A DNA stretch of 64,000 bases from Atherinomorus stipes (Eukaryota > Chordata > Actinopteri > Atheriniformes > Atherinidae). The position numbers and the translations under genes are program-made. How positions within the stretch are numbered: position 1 is the stretch's first letter; every line of letters begins with the position of its first letter. Below the pieces are notes generated by a model. That model was not told the DNA's origin. It made no database searches and worked only from the letters and a program-made list of their open reading frames with translations. Shown in pieces: positions 35,201 to 42,663 of the stretch. The DNA lies in contig JALJCO010001324.1 in the NCBI GenBank assembly GCA_023101725.1, positions 1-64,000 on the forward strand, in the 5' to 3' direction.

Positions 35201-38200
35201 CAGTTCTTGGATGTTGTTCTGGGGTCTTTTGTGACCTCTTGGATGAGTCGTCGCTGTGCTCTTGGGGTCATTTTGGTCGGCCGGCCCCTCCTGGGAAGGT
35301 TCACCACTGTTCCATGTTTTCACCATTTGTGGATAATGGTTCTCACTGTGGTTCTCTGGAGTCCCAAAGCTTTAGAAATGGCTTTGGAACCTTTTCCAGA
35401 CTGATAGATCTCAATCTTTGTTTCTCATTTGTTCCTGAATTTCTTTGGATGGCAGCAATGTCTTGCCTGGTACACCAGACTGACAAAAACCATGTAAGAG
35501 AAAAAGGAAGACAGACTGGAGTCCCTCATGGGGAAATAAATTAAAGGGGGGAGGGGGGGGAGGGGAGGAGGAGAAGGAAAGGAGAGAAGAAAAAGGAGGG
35601 AGGGGGGGGGGGGGTGGGAGTGGAGGAGGGGGGAAGGGAAAGAGGGAAGGAATAAAATTATTTTTTTTATATATAATATTTTTTTAAATATAAAAAATTA
35701 TGTTAATATAAAAAATAAACAATATATAGTATAAAAAGAAGGAGGGAGTGGGGGGAGAGAGGAGAAGAAGGAGAGAGAAAAGGAAAAGGGAAGGGGGAGG
35801 GGGGGTGAAATAGTTAATTAGGGGGGGGAAGGGGAATCAGGGGGGGCGATATGATGTCTAGCTTTGGAGGATCTTTTGGTCTACTTAACTTTGTCAGGCA
35901 GGTCTTATTTAAGTGATTTCTGATGGAGAACAGGTGTGGCAGTAATCAGGCCTGGATGTGGATAGAGAAACTGAACTATCCACAGTTAATTTATGTTTTA
36001 ACAGGGAGGGGGCAATCACTTTTTCACACAGGTTTATTTAGTTATATGACTTAAAATGACTGAAAATAAATAGCTGGGATTGGCTCCAGCCCCCTGCAAC
36101 CATGTAAGCTCTATATATACAGTCGTCCTCAAAATTCTTCATACCGTCCAATTAAAGAAGGAGAAAAAAATCAGCTGTCAGTGAAATAAGATGAAATTAA
36201 CAAAAGTAATAATAAATAAAGATTATCTGAAAATCATGACATTGATTTTGAATTGTGGTTCGAAAGATATATTAAAAACAAACACACACAAAATAAAACA
36301 AGTAAACAAGCATGACGGGGCTCCTAACTGAAATGTTGTTGAGCAACACTTTGAGACAATCACTGCAATCAGGTGTTTCTGTAACGTCCAATCAGACGTC
36401 TGCACCTGCTGACAGGTATGTTGGTCCACTGTTTATAGGAAAAGTGTTCTAATGTGTATGGGGCAGTTTTGTTATTATTATTATTATTATTATTTCCAAC
36501 CACAGTACAAAAGCAATCTTTTATTTCACTAAGTCATATTTTTGTAAATTTTTATCTATTATTAGTTTCTTTAGTTTTTTTTTTCATTTGAAATATTATT
36601 GTCAATTTAGCCTTTTCTTTAATTGGAGAGTCTGGATAATGGATGGATAATTATGAAGATGACTGTATATTCTGCCTCCTTGAATTTGTCCAAAAGAGTA
36701 CACAAAAAGAGAGTTAAAACAAGTGCATTCATGTGTCACATTCATGTTCCCTGCATACATTTTCAAAGCTCTGTTGTTTCCACAGCAGAAGAAGAGCATC
36801 ATCATTTGTTTTGGAAGTGGTATGGATGTATGTATGGGGAATGGAAAGTTAGATGGACTTACTCTTGAGTTTATGATCTTGAAGAGAAGAGCGGTGATCA
36901 CATGAAGAGGGAATAAAAGGAGGGATGAAGGAAATGACAGGATGGTTAGACGGCGACATGATGTGAGACTGAACAGATCTGAGGAACAACCAGAATGTTT
37001 AACGGGCTCCAACACCCACAGAATGATGGTCCTCCATCTTCCACTCATCCTCATGCTGAGCAAGACTCTGGAGAACCTTTCTAATATCTCAAATGGGGGG
37101 GGGGTTCATTATCTGCCAACTTTCAACTGAAGTCTGGGATACACAGTGCGATTTTTTTTTAGTCGTTGCTCGCTGCTCCAACTGAAATTGTGTGAATCAG
37201 TCACAGAGTTCAAAAGTTTGTCCTCATACTGTACGAACCGACGCTCGGATGCGATCTGACTGCTCACCTGTACGTCCTCAAAGACAGATCGGGGTCTGGA
37301 ACAATCCCGACACGCAACACAATAAATACAGCTGGTAGTAGAAGAAGAAGAAAACGGAGAGGAAGAGGAAGAAGAAGAAGAAGACGACAATAACAACAGC
37401 AGCAGCAGCAATATTATGCTATCACCAAAAAAACTGTGGTGTCTTGGCGATTTGCGCTCTTCTTTGTGAAGAATTCACAAAAAAGAAAAGGCAACGACGT
37501 TGCGTGTGGACGAGGAATCGTCTGAGCAGACGTGGGCTGGACGGTCTGTCGGTTCTACAACCAGAACTCCGTCCAAATGACACGCCTGTAGGGATGGTGA
37601 AAACGAAGCTTCATGAGACACAGACATTTTGACACAGCTGCTAAGAGATCGACGCAAAGTCTCGAGACATTTGAGACAGTGAGCATGAGCTCCATCTGCT
37701 GGCCGTGGATGTGTCCTGCAGCTGAGGGAAGCGCTGTCTGGAGCTGTCTTGTCTCTGACACGGTGTCTAATAAAAGATACGTTGTCAACCTTCAGTTCGT
37801 GTTTCCTTTGTGGTTGATATCTTGGAATTATCCTCTGTGATAAATTAACTATTTTTCAATAAATTTCCAAGCGATTGGAACCTGTATTAAGCACTGACAG
37901 ATTAATAAACCCAGTTTCTTCAAGATTTCGGCTCGACACTCGCGGATGACGTAATGAGGCCTCGGTTTGTGTGGTCACGTGGCTTTTGGCATGCTGACAC
38001 TTCCACCAAAACAGCGGTAGCGACACTTCCGGTTCATAAGATCGAGGCGGAGTCGAGCAGACGGGCTCGAGCATAACATCCCTACCCGCCGGGTCTCCAT
38101 GCTGCCTCTGGTTTACTTCCGTTTTTGTTTCACACATGCGAAACGTTAAAATCTCTGAGGAAAGAGTTCTCCGTCTGGTCGACGCTCCGCTTCAACATGC

Positions 38201-39373
38201 GATTCACTCACGAGCCACGACCAGAATATCAAACAGGTTTGATTTTCTTGCCATGCACGATTTCTGATCGGGAGCTCATCGTGAGGGGCCGATCGCCTCT
38301 CGTGACCCTCTAGAATACTGCACGATGTACGATTTGGCCAAGAGTCGGCCCGATCACCAAACTTGTCACACGACTGGAAAATCTGCCTAAAAAACAGCCA
38401 AAAATCTCAATGGAGTTCACCGGCGCTCGAACCAAAAAGGTCCATAAAAGTCCACAAAAACGTGTCAATAATCCTCCATTCTGCTCGTCCAATGTAATCC
38501 AAGTGTCCTGAGTGGGTAGCGTCCAGAATTTACTGGAAACCACATCATTTAGATTTTTTTATCCTGAACAGTAGAACTTTGCACTTCCCCGATGCACGTC
38601 CATGCGAGTTCACAAAGCTATGGAAGCCTCGGCAGACGAGATGCGCTTTCTTGTAGCGTCATGAAGTCGCATCACGGATGTGCAATGTTCTACTGTTAAG
38701 GCTCTAAAAATCTACTAAATGACTCGTTTCCAGTAAATTCTGTACGCTACCCACTTAGGACACTTGGATTACATTGGACGAGCAGTATGGAGGAATATTG
38801 ACACGTTTTTGTGGACTTTTATGGACTTTTTTTCGGCGCCGGTGAACTCCATTACATGAAAGTCGGTGGATAATGAAAATTCCCCCCGGATCTCCGGCTG
38901 CATTTGAGATATTAAAAAAGTGCTCCAGAGTTTTGCTCAGCATGAGGGGGAGTGGAAGATGAAGGACCATCATTCTGTGGGTTTTGTGTCCCTTTATCAT
39001 AGTTTATATTCTTTTCCCTAATAATAAACTATCTAACTTTGTAGCCGGTAATAAAACTGCTCCACATATTGTAGTTTCCATCATGTCCATTATGACGAAT
39101 GAAAGGAAAGTTGGCATTTCCTTTTAGTTCCCTTTTAACTTAGGTTTTAATCAAACTGACAAAGTTGTCCATCTGCTGGTCTACTGGTGTACCAACGAAG
39201 TATACTGGGAGCTCACTTGGCAGGTGCGTGAGCTCATTGAAGAACTTGTTTTTCATGCTTGCAAACTGGTGATTGGAGTGGTGGGTGGAGGGCGGGGGTG
39301 GTGGCCGGGGCTCCCTTTCCTCCTCCTCCGCCGCCCTGCGGAGCCGCAACCCCGACACGTCGACCAGTCGCAT
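17399..39373 (-). CDS. Synaptotagmin (Syt1/2/5/8 clade, probably fish syt5b-like), complete 8-exon coding region
   Basis: Synaptotagmins of this clade are calcium sensors of synaptic and secretory vesicles that bind SNAREs and acidic phospholipids to trigger fusion. Coding exons join in phase: 39373-39217, 34167-33986, 23177-23094, 20677-20510, 20394-20227, 20139-20022, 19943-19810 and 17608-17399. Together they give 1221 nt, 406 residues plus stop. Residues 1-55 are lumenal, about 56-77 form a transmembrane helix followed by Cys/Lys-rich sequence (possible palmitoylation at C71, C75, C80), and 78-125 are a charged linker. C2A is about 126-250 and C2B about 255-390. Calcium ligands are intact: D156, D162, D214, D216, D222 in C2A and D287, D293, D347, D349, D355 in C2B. 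The C2B polybasic KKKK is at 308-311 and a WHTL motif is near the C-terminus. Length fits the family. The paralogue is inferred: DLGQPI and PEEEVDA recall Syt2, while GLRHWSDM and the divergent tail suggest Syt5 or Syt8. Confidence 0.93.
18450..19715. mobile_element. Long-TIR family C, copy 2, interrupted by a nested element
   Basis: Starts after TTAA (18446-18449) with AGGAATAGTACACCCACAGA, follows the family left arm to about 18750, enters the loop (GCAGCAGACGAGATTGCG) and is interrupted at 18854-19601. The loop resumes to about 19715 (TTGTTCGCTCTTAGCACAAT); the right arm is missing. Located in synaptotagmin intron 7, about 95 bp from the exon 7 donor. Confidence 0.8.
18854..19601. mobile_element. 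Nested TTAA-flanked non-autonomous element
   Basis: Ends are AGCAGAACTCAGTAACTT and, inverted, AGGGGAAACTCAGTAACTT. Both sides carry TTAA, extendable to TTTAAA (18849-18854 and 19601-19606), and the uninterrupted family C copy at about 11985 reads TTTTAAATCAG. 748 bp, without a recognisable protein. The target and ends fit Kolobok or piggyBac-like MITEs. Confidence 0.78.
19810..19943 (-). CDS. Synaptotagmin coding exon 7 (C2B polybasic region)
   Basis: This 134-nt exon completes D293 and encodes [20 protein letters not shown] through [18 protein letters not shown]. The KKKK run (residues 308-311) is the C2B polybasic patch that binds phosphoinositides and SNAREs in the family. The acceptor is tgtcacag and the donor CAG|gttagt (phase 0). 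Confidence 0.95.
20022..20139 (-). CDS. Synaptotagmin coding exon 6 (start of C2B)
   Basis: This 118-nt exon encodes [20 protein letters not shown], then a conserved segment ending [10 protein letters not shown]. It supplies calcium ligand D287 and the first base of the D293 codon. The acceptor is cccgacag and the donor TCAG|gtgagt (phase 1). It is flanked by short introns of 87 and 78 bp. Confidence 0.95.
20227..20394 (-). CDS. Synaptotagmin coding exon 5 (C2A, second calcium loop)
   Basis: This 168-nt, 56-codon, phase 0/0 exon starts [14 protein letters not shown], carries [14 protein letters not shown] with calcium ligands D214, D216 and D222, and ends [12 protein letters not shown]. The acceptor is tttccag and the donor GAG|gtatgt. 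It completes C2A. The intron to exon 4 is only 115 bp. Confidence 0.95.
20510..20677 (-). CDS. Synaptotagmin coding exon 4 (C2A, first calcium loop)
   Basis: This 168-nt, 56-codon, phase 0/0 exon encodes [15 protein letters not shown], then [20 protein letters not shown], ending FNETFNFK. It contains calcium ligands D156 and D162. The acceptor is tcatccag. The donor is AAG|gtccgt, whose C at +3 is unusual but still follows the GT rule and yields the expected [10 protein letters not shown] junction. Confidence 0.95.
20815..21330 (+). pseudogene. Degraded LINE reverse-transcriptase fragment (L2/CR1-like)
   Basis: In broken frames 20815-20889 reads [20 protein letters not shown], like the RT motif D-LAKAFDSVDH-ILL. 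After an insertion (20898-21104) the region near 21187-21225 reads [12 protein letters not shown], like the [10 protein letters not shown] motif. Stops and frameshifts make it non-functional. It lies in synaptotagmin intron 3. Confidence 0.7.
20898..21104. mobile_element. Palindromic hAT-type MITE inside the LINE fragment
   Basis: The two halves are inverted copies: GTCCTATGAGGGCTGCAAT and GCAGGTTTT near the left, AAAACCTGCAGGATTGCAG and AGGACTGGACTGGGGAACCC at the right. An 8-bp flanking duplication CTTACAT(A/G) (20890-20897 and 21105-21112) indicates a hAT-type insertion. Confidence 0.75.
21421..21812. mobile_element. Fish L2-tail repeat, two pieces head to head
   Basis: 21421-21612 is the reverse orientation (CATGTCTTTGGACTGTGGGA, GAACATGCAAACTCCACACA, ending with a tRNA-like head AGCGACCTTCTTACTGTGAG). 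21613-21812 is the forward orientation (AATTGATCACTCTAAATTGC, GCTGGGATAGGCTCCAGCA, GGATAAGCGGTACAGAAAA). Same family as 10795-11104. Confidence 0.75.
22680..22965. mobile_element. Long-TIR family C, copy 3, heavily eroded
   Basis: Matches the family left arm with many small deletions (GAAAGACTCTGCAGCACTTT, AAAAGGCCATAAAGTCC, CTTGTCAATATTCCTCCATA). Surrounding sequence at 22050-22680 is irregular and has no gene. Lies in synaptotagmin intron 3. Confidence 0.7.
23094..23177 (-). CDS. Synaptotagmin coding exon 3 (acidic linker, start of C2A)
   Basis: This 84-nt, 28-codon, phase 0/0 exon encodes an acidic stretch ([11 protein letters not shown]) followed by [17 protein letters not shown], the first beta strand of C2A (GKLQYSLDYDF in Syt1). 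The acceptor is ctcttccag and the donor CAG|gtacat. It is separated from exon 2 by a 10.8 kb intron loaded with minisatellites. Confidence 0.93.
23880..25560 (+). pseudogene. LINE reverse-transcriptase relic split by a minisatellite
   Basis: 23880-23940 reads [14 protein letters not shown], like the DLSSAFDTVDH motif of L2/CR1 LINEs. Beyond the array, about 25455-25550, broken frames read [13 protein letters not shown] and then YYADEPSVV, corresponding to LLFSIYML and the catalytic YADD region (second Asp changed to Glu). In an intact RT these motifs lie a few hundred bases apart; here the 17-bp array separates them. In synaptotagmin intron 2. Confidence 0.6.
23951..25357. repeat. Minisatellite 4: 17-bp unit, about 83 copies
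   Basis: Units of CGGTCTTGGTCTTGTCC or ...TCA, with occasional TTTGTC, TGATCT and 12-bp short forms. Because 17 is not a multiple of three, every frame cycles through the array without stops and gives 17-residue periodic pseudo-ORFs. A short decayed outlier (GTCTCGGTCTTGGTCTC) is at 25794-25875. It lies in synaptotagmin intron 2. Confidence 0.96.
25590..25760 (+). mobile_element. Common teleost interspersed repeat (AAGTCAAGTCAA type)
   Basis: Contains TCAAGTCAAGTCAAATTTAT, TAAAGCACATTTAAAAACAA and GTTGACCAAAGTGCTGAACA, a signature seen in many fish genomes. Non-coding; class not assigned. Confidence 0.55.
25880..26269. other. Possible hAT end and unassigned AT-rich intron sequence
   Basis: CCAGGGGTCTGCAATCATTG at 25885 followed by CAAAGAGCCATTTTTG resembles the end of common fish hAT elements; I found no partner end. 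No gene. Confidence 0.35.
26270..26475 (-). mobile_element. tRNA-derived SINE, minus orientation
   Basis: On the minus strand: GTGGGCTTTGGTGCGGA, B-box GGTTCAAGTCC, GTGAACCACTGTGGACCC, TGAGCAAGGTCCTTAACC, CTGCTCCCCAGGCGCTTTCA. Same family as 12689-12935. An ACCACT microsatellite adjoins the head at 26465-26495. Confidence 0.75.
26780..31713. repeat. Minisatellite 5: 24-bp GC-rich unit, about 200 copies
   Basis: The unit is GGAGCGGTCGGGTTCC followed by TGCTGATT. Variants include 25-bp units (CCTTGCTG), CCAGCTG, GTGTTTC, and 14-bp short units (GGAGCGGTCGGGTT). From about 28630 to 29600 the units appear identical (about 40 copies); both flanks are more varied. The many ORFs ([16 protein letters not shown]) are array artefacts. 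It occupies nearly half of synaptotagmin intron 2. Confidence 0.97.
31714..32920. other. Intron 2 sequence with a CA microsatellite; no gene seen
   Basis: A (CA)n run spans 32170-32232. The remainder is unique-looking. ORFs here are short and without domains. Confidence 0.45.
32924..33495 (+). mobile_element. MITE family D, copy 1
   Basis: Starts ACACACTTAAAAACAGAGGT and ends TACCTCTGTTTCTGAGAGTG, inverted ends of about 20 bp. The interior is AT-rich (TTGTACCTTATCAAGCTGTA, ATTAGGCCAAACACATATAT, TGCTGCAGGTATCCTTAGGG). Copies at 42225-42663 plus 45259-45395, at 46634-47122 and at 57068-57643. Non-coding, about 570 bp, in synaptotagmin intron 2. Confidence 0.85.
33986..34167 (-). CDS. Synaptotagmin coding exon 2 (transmembrane segment and basic linker)
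   Basis: This exon is 182 nt and completes residue 53 to residue 113. It encodes the helix [19 protein letters not shown], then [15 protein letters not shown], then an Arg/Lys/Glu/Asp-rich linker ending GDEKK. The acceptor is tccacag and the donor AAG|gtgaga. The arrangement (short lumenal stretch, one hydrophobic helix, cysteines, polybasic linker) is diagnostic of vesicle synaptotagmins. Its 5' splice acceptor is only about 75 bp from the end of a Tc1-like insertion (34243 onward). Confidence 0.93.
34243..36034 (-). mobile_element. Degenerate Tc1-like transposon with relic transposase
   Basis: The left end after TA (34241-34242) reads CAGTTGTGTGAAAAAGTG; the right end inverted reads CTGTGTGAAAAAGTGATTG. 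Minus-strand frames encode Tc1 transposase pieces: [20 protein letters not shown] near 35200, [20 protein letters not shown] near 34900, and [20 protein letters not shown] near 34650, which carries the last catalytic residue region. Frame breaks make it inactive. The part 35545-35860 is replaced by low-complexity purine-rich sequence. In synaptotagmin intron 1. Confidence 0.88.
35545..35860. repeat. Low-complexity G/A-rich tract
   Basis: Long runs of G and GA-rich sequence (GGGGGGAGGGGGGGG), with an AT-only interval at 35660-35730, where the Tc1-like element should continue. Either a genuine expansion or an assembly error. Confidence 0.7.
36120..36665. mobile_element. Tc1/mariner-like MITE family E, copy 1
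   Basis: Flanked by TA, with inverted ends CAGTCGTCCTCAAAATTCTT and (inverted) ACAGTCATCTTCATAATTAT. The interior has AATCATGACATTGATTTTGA and CGTCCAATCAGACGTCTGCA, both shared with copies at 48588-48998, 57700-58573, 59101-59533 and 59795-60223. Confidence 0.8.
36990..38997. mobile_element. Long-TIR family C, copy 4, split by nested insertions
   Basis: The left arm starts near CCACAGAATGATGGTCCTCC and breaks at about 37132; it resumes at about 38406 (AATGGAGTTCACCGGCG). The loop is near 38575-38690 and the inverted right arm runs to CATCATTCTGTGGG at 38975-38985. The 1.27 kb insert has no recognised gene. Within it 37590-38090 is bounded by TAGGGATGGTGAAAACGA and its rough inverse ATAACATCCCTA, suggesting a second nested hAT-like MITE. 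In synaptotagmin intron 1. Confidence 0.7.
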
Positions 39374-39380
39374 CGTTGTT
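39217..39380 (-). CDS. Synaptotagmin coding exon 1 (lumenal N-terminus)
   Basis: The ATG at 39373-39371 opens 52 codons plus one base. The peptide starts MRLVDVSG, has an acidic run and a proline run, and ends [16 protein letters not shown], which resembles the juxtamembrane lumenal end of Syt1/Syt2 (F.KLKEK..NE...IP). The donor CCAA|gtgagc at 39216 leaves phase 1 and joins exon 2 as Met-Pro-Met-Trp. A good acceptor (ttttcag) ends at 39381, only 7 bases upstream of the ATG, so an upstream non-coding exon is expected. I see no N-X-S/T sequon in the lumenal part. Confidence in the start is moderate, because the frame stays open back to the acceptor. Confidence 0.85.
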
Positions 39381-39473
39381 CTGAAAAACCAAAGGACACC
39401 AGAAGAACTTCAGTAATATGAAGAAAGATTAAATTCACCACAAAATACTTTTATTTCTACTTTACTTTCTGCA

Positions 39474-42220
39474 TTTTTTACATAAACACCAGAATAAAGC
39501 TGCAGCGTGTTCTTTAAATGCTTCAATCCTTCGCTCATTCTCATTATTATCCATCTATCCACTGCAGACCAGACCGAAGCCCAGGAGCTAAAAACACATT
39601 AACACCGTATGTAAAAGGGAATTGTTTCATCTCCCTGTTTCTTTACTTTCCTTCTTTTTATATGCCGTCAAACGTCCTTCAATTACACCTTTCACCCGGC
39701 TCTAATCTTTTTAATCCTCTCTCACTCCCCAGCTTCACCACCATCAGTCCTCCATTTCAAGTTTCAGACCTGTTTGGCTAAAAAGTGAGTTGAATTGTGT
39801 TATTTTCCAGTGTTTATAAAGATGATCTCTCTTTTTTATAAGCAAATATAAAAACCAAGGTCTTCATTGCCAGACTTCATTTGCTAAATGTGGCAAAGCT
39901 ACATTGTGCACTGTCAAACTCTAACATAGCTGCTGGGGGCTAGTTATAGCTAGTTTCTTGTGTTTTTCAATAATCTGTTAGAAGTATTCCTGAAGATACA
40001 TTGTAGGTAGTTATCGGATGCATTTGTTTTAAAAAAAATTTCACATTCCACTAATTCAACCCTCACAGCTCTCTAAGAAAAAGTTACGTTCAGCTTCTTA
40101 AGGTCACAGACTGGCCGATGTCAGTTAATGGCCTGTAAATATTATCTAAAAATTAAAAGTGTCCATTTTCTTTCATGGCTGTTATCACAGACTTCTGGCC
40201 GAACCATCAATACCAAAAAGTCAATGAGTTTCAAAATTTTAACCCTTTAAATTGCACTTTGCATACAGTGAAAATGGGGTTAAACTAAATGTGATTAATG
40301 CAAAATTATTATTTTTTGGTGCAGGATTATCAGAGCCCTGGAGTATTTAAAAAAAGGTATAAAAATGTTTTTTGATGCATCTTCACTCTTTTTGTCAGTG
40401 GTGGTTTTTTGTTGTTGTTTTTTTTTTTTTCTAAAGTTACATTAAGCTTCTTAAGGGCACGGACTGGCCAATAGCCTGTAAATATTATCTAAAAATTAAA
40501 AGTTACATTTTTTTTTTCATGGGTGTCATCACTGACTTCTGGCCTAACCATCAATACCAAAAGATCAATCAGTTTCAAAACTTTAACCCTTTAAGTTCCA
40601 GTTTGTACGCACAATGTTCCAACTGCCTAAAACTAAAAAGTGGGTTAAAATAAGTAAAAAAAAATAAAACTAGCCTGTAGGCAGGCCATTATTAGGTATA
40701 CAGAGCAGACCTAAGCATAGATTATAGCAACCACAATTAAAAAAGTTCAATGAGAAGTTGTTTCAAGATAAAATGCAAAAAAATGTGGGAAAAATTCCAG
40801 TTTGAACTGGAATGGCAGCGTTACAGAGAGGGAACTAAATTCCCTGCAAAAGACTGAGCTAAATATTTAGCATGTGATCTGACTGATCACAATGCTGGAA
40901 AAAAACAAACAAACACCAAAATGACAAATGTGAGACTCTTTCACGCTCAAATAACCTCACATGAAAGAAGAAAAAAGATTGTTTACTTCATTGGATGTTC
41001 AGCATTTTTGAGTGTTTGAAGGACTCTGATTGGCTGAAATAACATTGAAGTCTCTGGTTTCATCACTAAGATAAAAAGCGGGGGGGGCTCCTTCTGAGTA
41101 AATGGTCTGATGTCATGGAAAACAGTTCAAACTACATCATTGAAGTGTAGAGCAAGTGTGTGAGGAGAAAAATGTTCTCCTAAACATTTATTCTGGAATA
41201 ACATTTGATTCTAGAAAGGTCCTTTTCAATGCAAGTCAATGTGGCACGGATTGGCTCTAAGGAGGAAATGAGGAGGATTTTAGTTAGAGACCTTAGAGAA
41301 AGAGTTACACCCCCATCTTCTAGAAGATCATGAGTCAGACCAGAATACACACCTGCACCAAGTTTATGCTGTTTGCATTAGTAGGAAAAAAGTAACGCCA
41401 TGAAATATCATTCACTACCCTTCAGAAAGCTGAGGAAGCTATGAGGGTTAAAAAACAAAAACAGCAGTAACATCTGTACAAATGCTTTACCAAGCCACTG
41501 AAAAACATAGCTGCTAAGGGCTAATTTTAGCTAGTTTCTTTTGTGTATCACCAATCTGTTAAAAGAATTTCTGAAAATACTTTGTAGGTAGTTACCAAGT
41601 GCATTCATGACAGTTTTCACATTCCACTAATTAAAAAAAAAAACAGCAGTATTTAACATCTGTACAAATGCTTTACCAGGTTGCTGAGGGCTTATTTTAG
41701 CTAGTTTCTTGTGTCTAACTACAATGTGTTTGCAGAGTTATTGAAACTACTCTAGCAGCAGTTACCAAATAAATGCACGACACTAAGGCAAATTTCAGTA
41801 ACTAACGAAGAACCATCAGTATTTGTAATGATTTATAAAGCCTAAATGAGCACTGTGAAAATCAAATTCAGCAGTGCAGGCCATGAGGAGCCGGAGCCAC
41901 GCCCAATCTACGTCCGGCCCATGGGACTTTAGAAATGAAAACATATGAATGGAAGTCAATGGAGAGAAAGTAATTATCTTCTGGTCCCAGTCGTTCTCTG
42001 TCCTGGATTACAGGTATGTTGGTTGGAAATTACTTTTTTTTTTCTTTTTGTGCAAAGAAAAAGTAAGATACCGTGAAGAACTTTGATTATTTCAGGTTTT
42101 GCTTAAAGCGGCTTTGTGGACTTCAGCTCTGGTCACGAGGAACACCAGCTACCCGAGGTACGCTAGCAAGGAGATTTTAGTCCAGCACTTCGCTTTTTTT
42201 CCAAGGAAAGGAAACATATA
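39474..42220. repeat. AT-rich region with local duplications; no gene seen
   Basis: A block of about 185 bp (40080-40265) recurs about 350 bp later (40430-40610): CAGCTTCTTAAGGTCACAGA versus AAGCTTCTTAAGGGCACGGA, and ACTTCTGGCC.AACCATCAAT. Another motif (GGCTA.TTATAGCTAGTTTCT followed by GTAGGTAGTTA) occurs at about 39940-40020, 41515-41600 and 41690-41770. No coding exon recognised. Confidence 0.65.
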
Positions 42221-42224
42221 TATA

Positions 42225-42663
42225 TACACACGCAAAAACAGAGGTACCAGTTTGTACTTAAAAGGGTCCAAAGCTTGTTGCTGGGGGGCTCCTTTCTGAA
42301 AGACATTTCTGTACCTTCATGGTCCATTTTTGTACCTTATCAAGCTGTATGAGTTAATAAAGTACAATTAAACCAATTAAAAATGATGAATAAAAGTCAA
42401 TAAAATAGAGATTATGACAACAATCAAAGATGCTGATAATAAATGAATAATTATTATAGAAATATTAGGCCAAACACATATATAATTATACATATAATTA
42501 TTACTATGATTATTATGAAAATCATAATATAATAACTATAATTATACTACTGTTTAGAAGTACTGCTATTTATAGTTATTGTACAAGCTACACACATTTT
42601 TCAATGCTGCAGGTACCCTTAGGGTTGAAATGGTACAAATGCGTACTTTATATTACTTTGGAC
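42225..42663 (+). mobile_element. MITE family D, copy 2, left part
   Basis: Same as 32924 onward (CAAAAACAGAGGTACCAGTT), interrupted at 42663 by a hAT-like insertion. It resumes at 45259 and ends TACCTCTGTTTCTGAGTGTG at about 45395. Confidence 0.85.
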
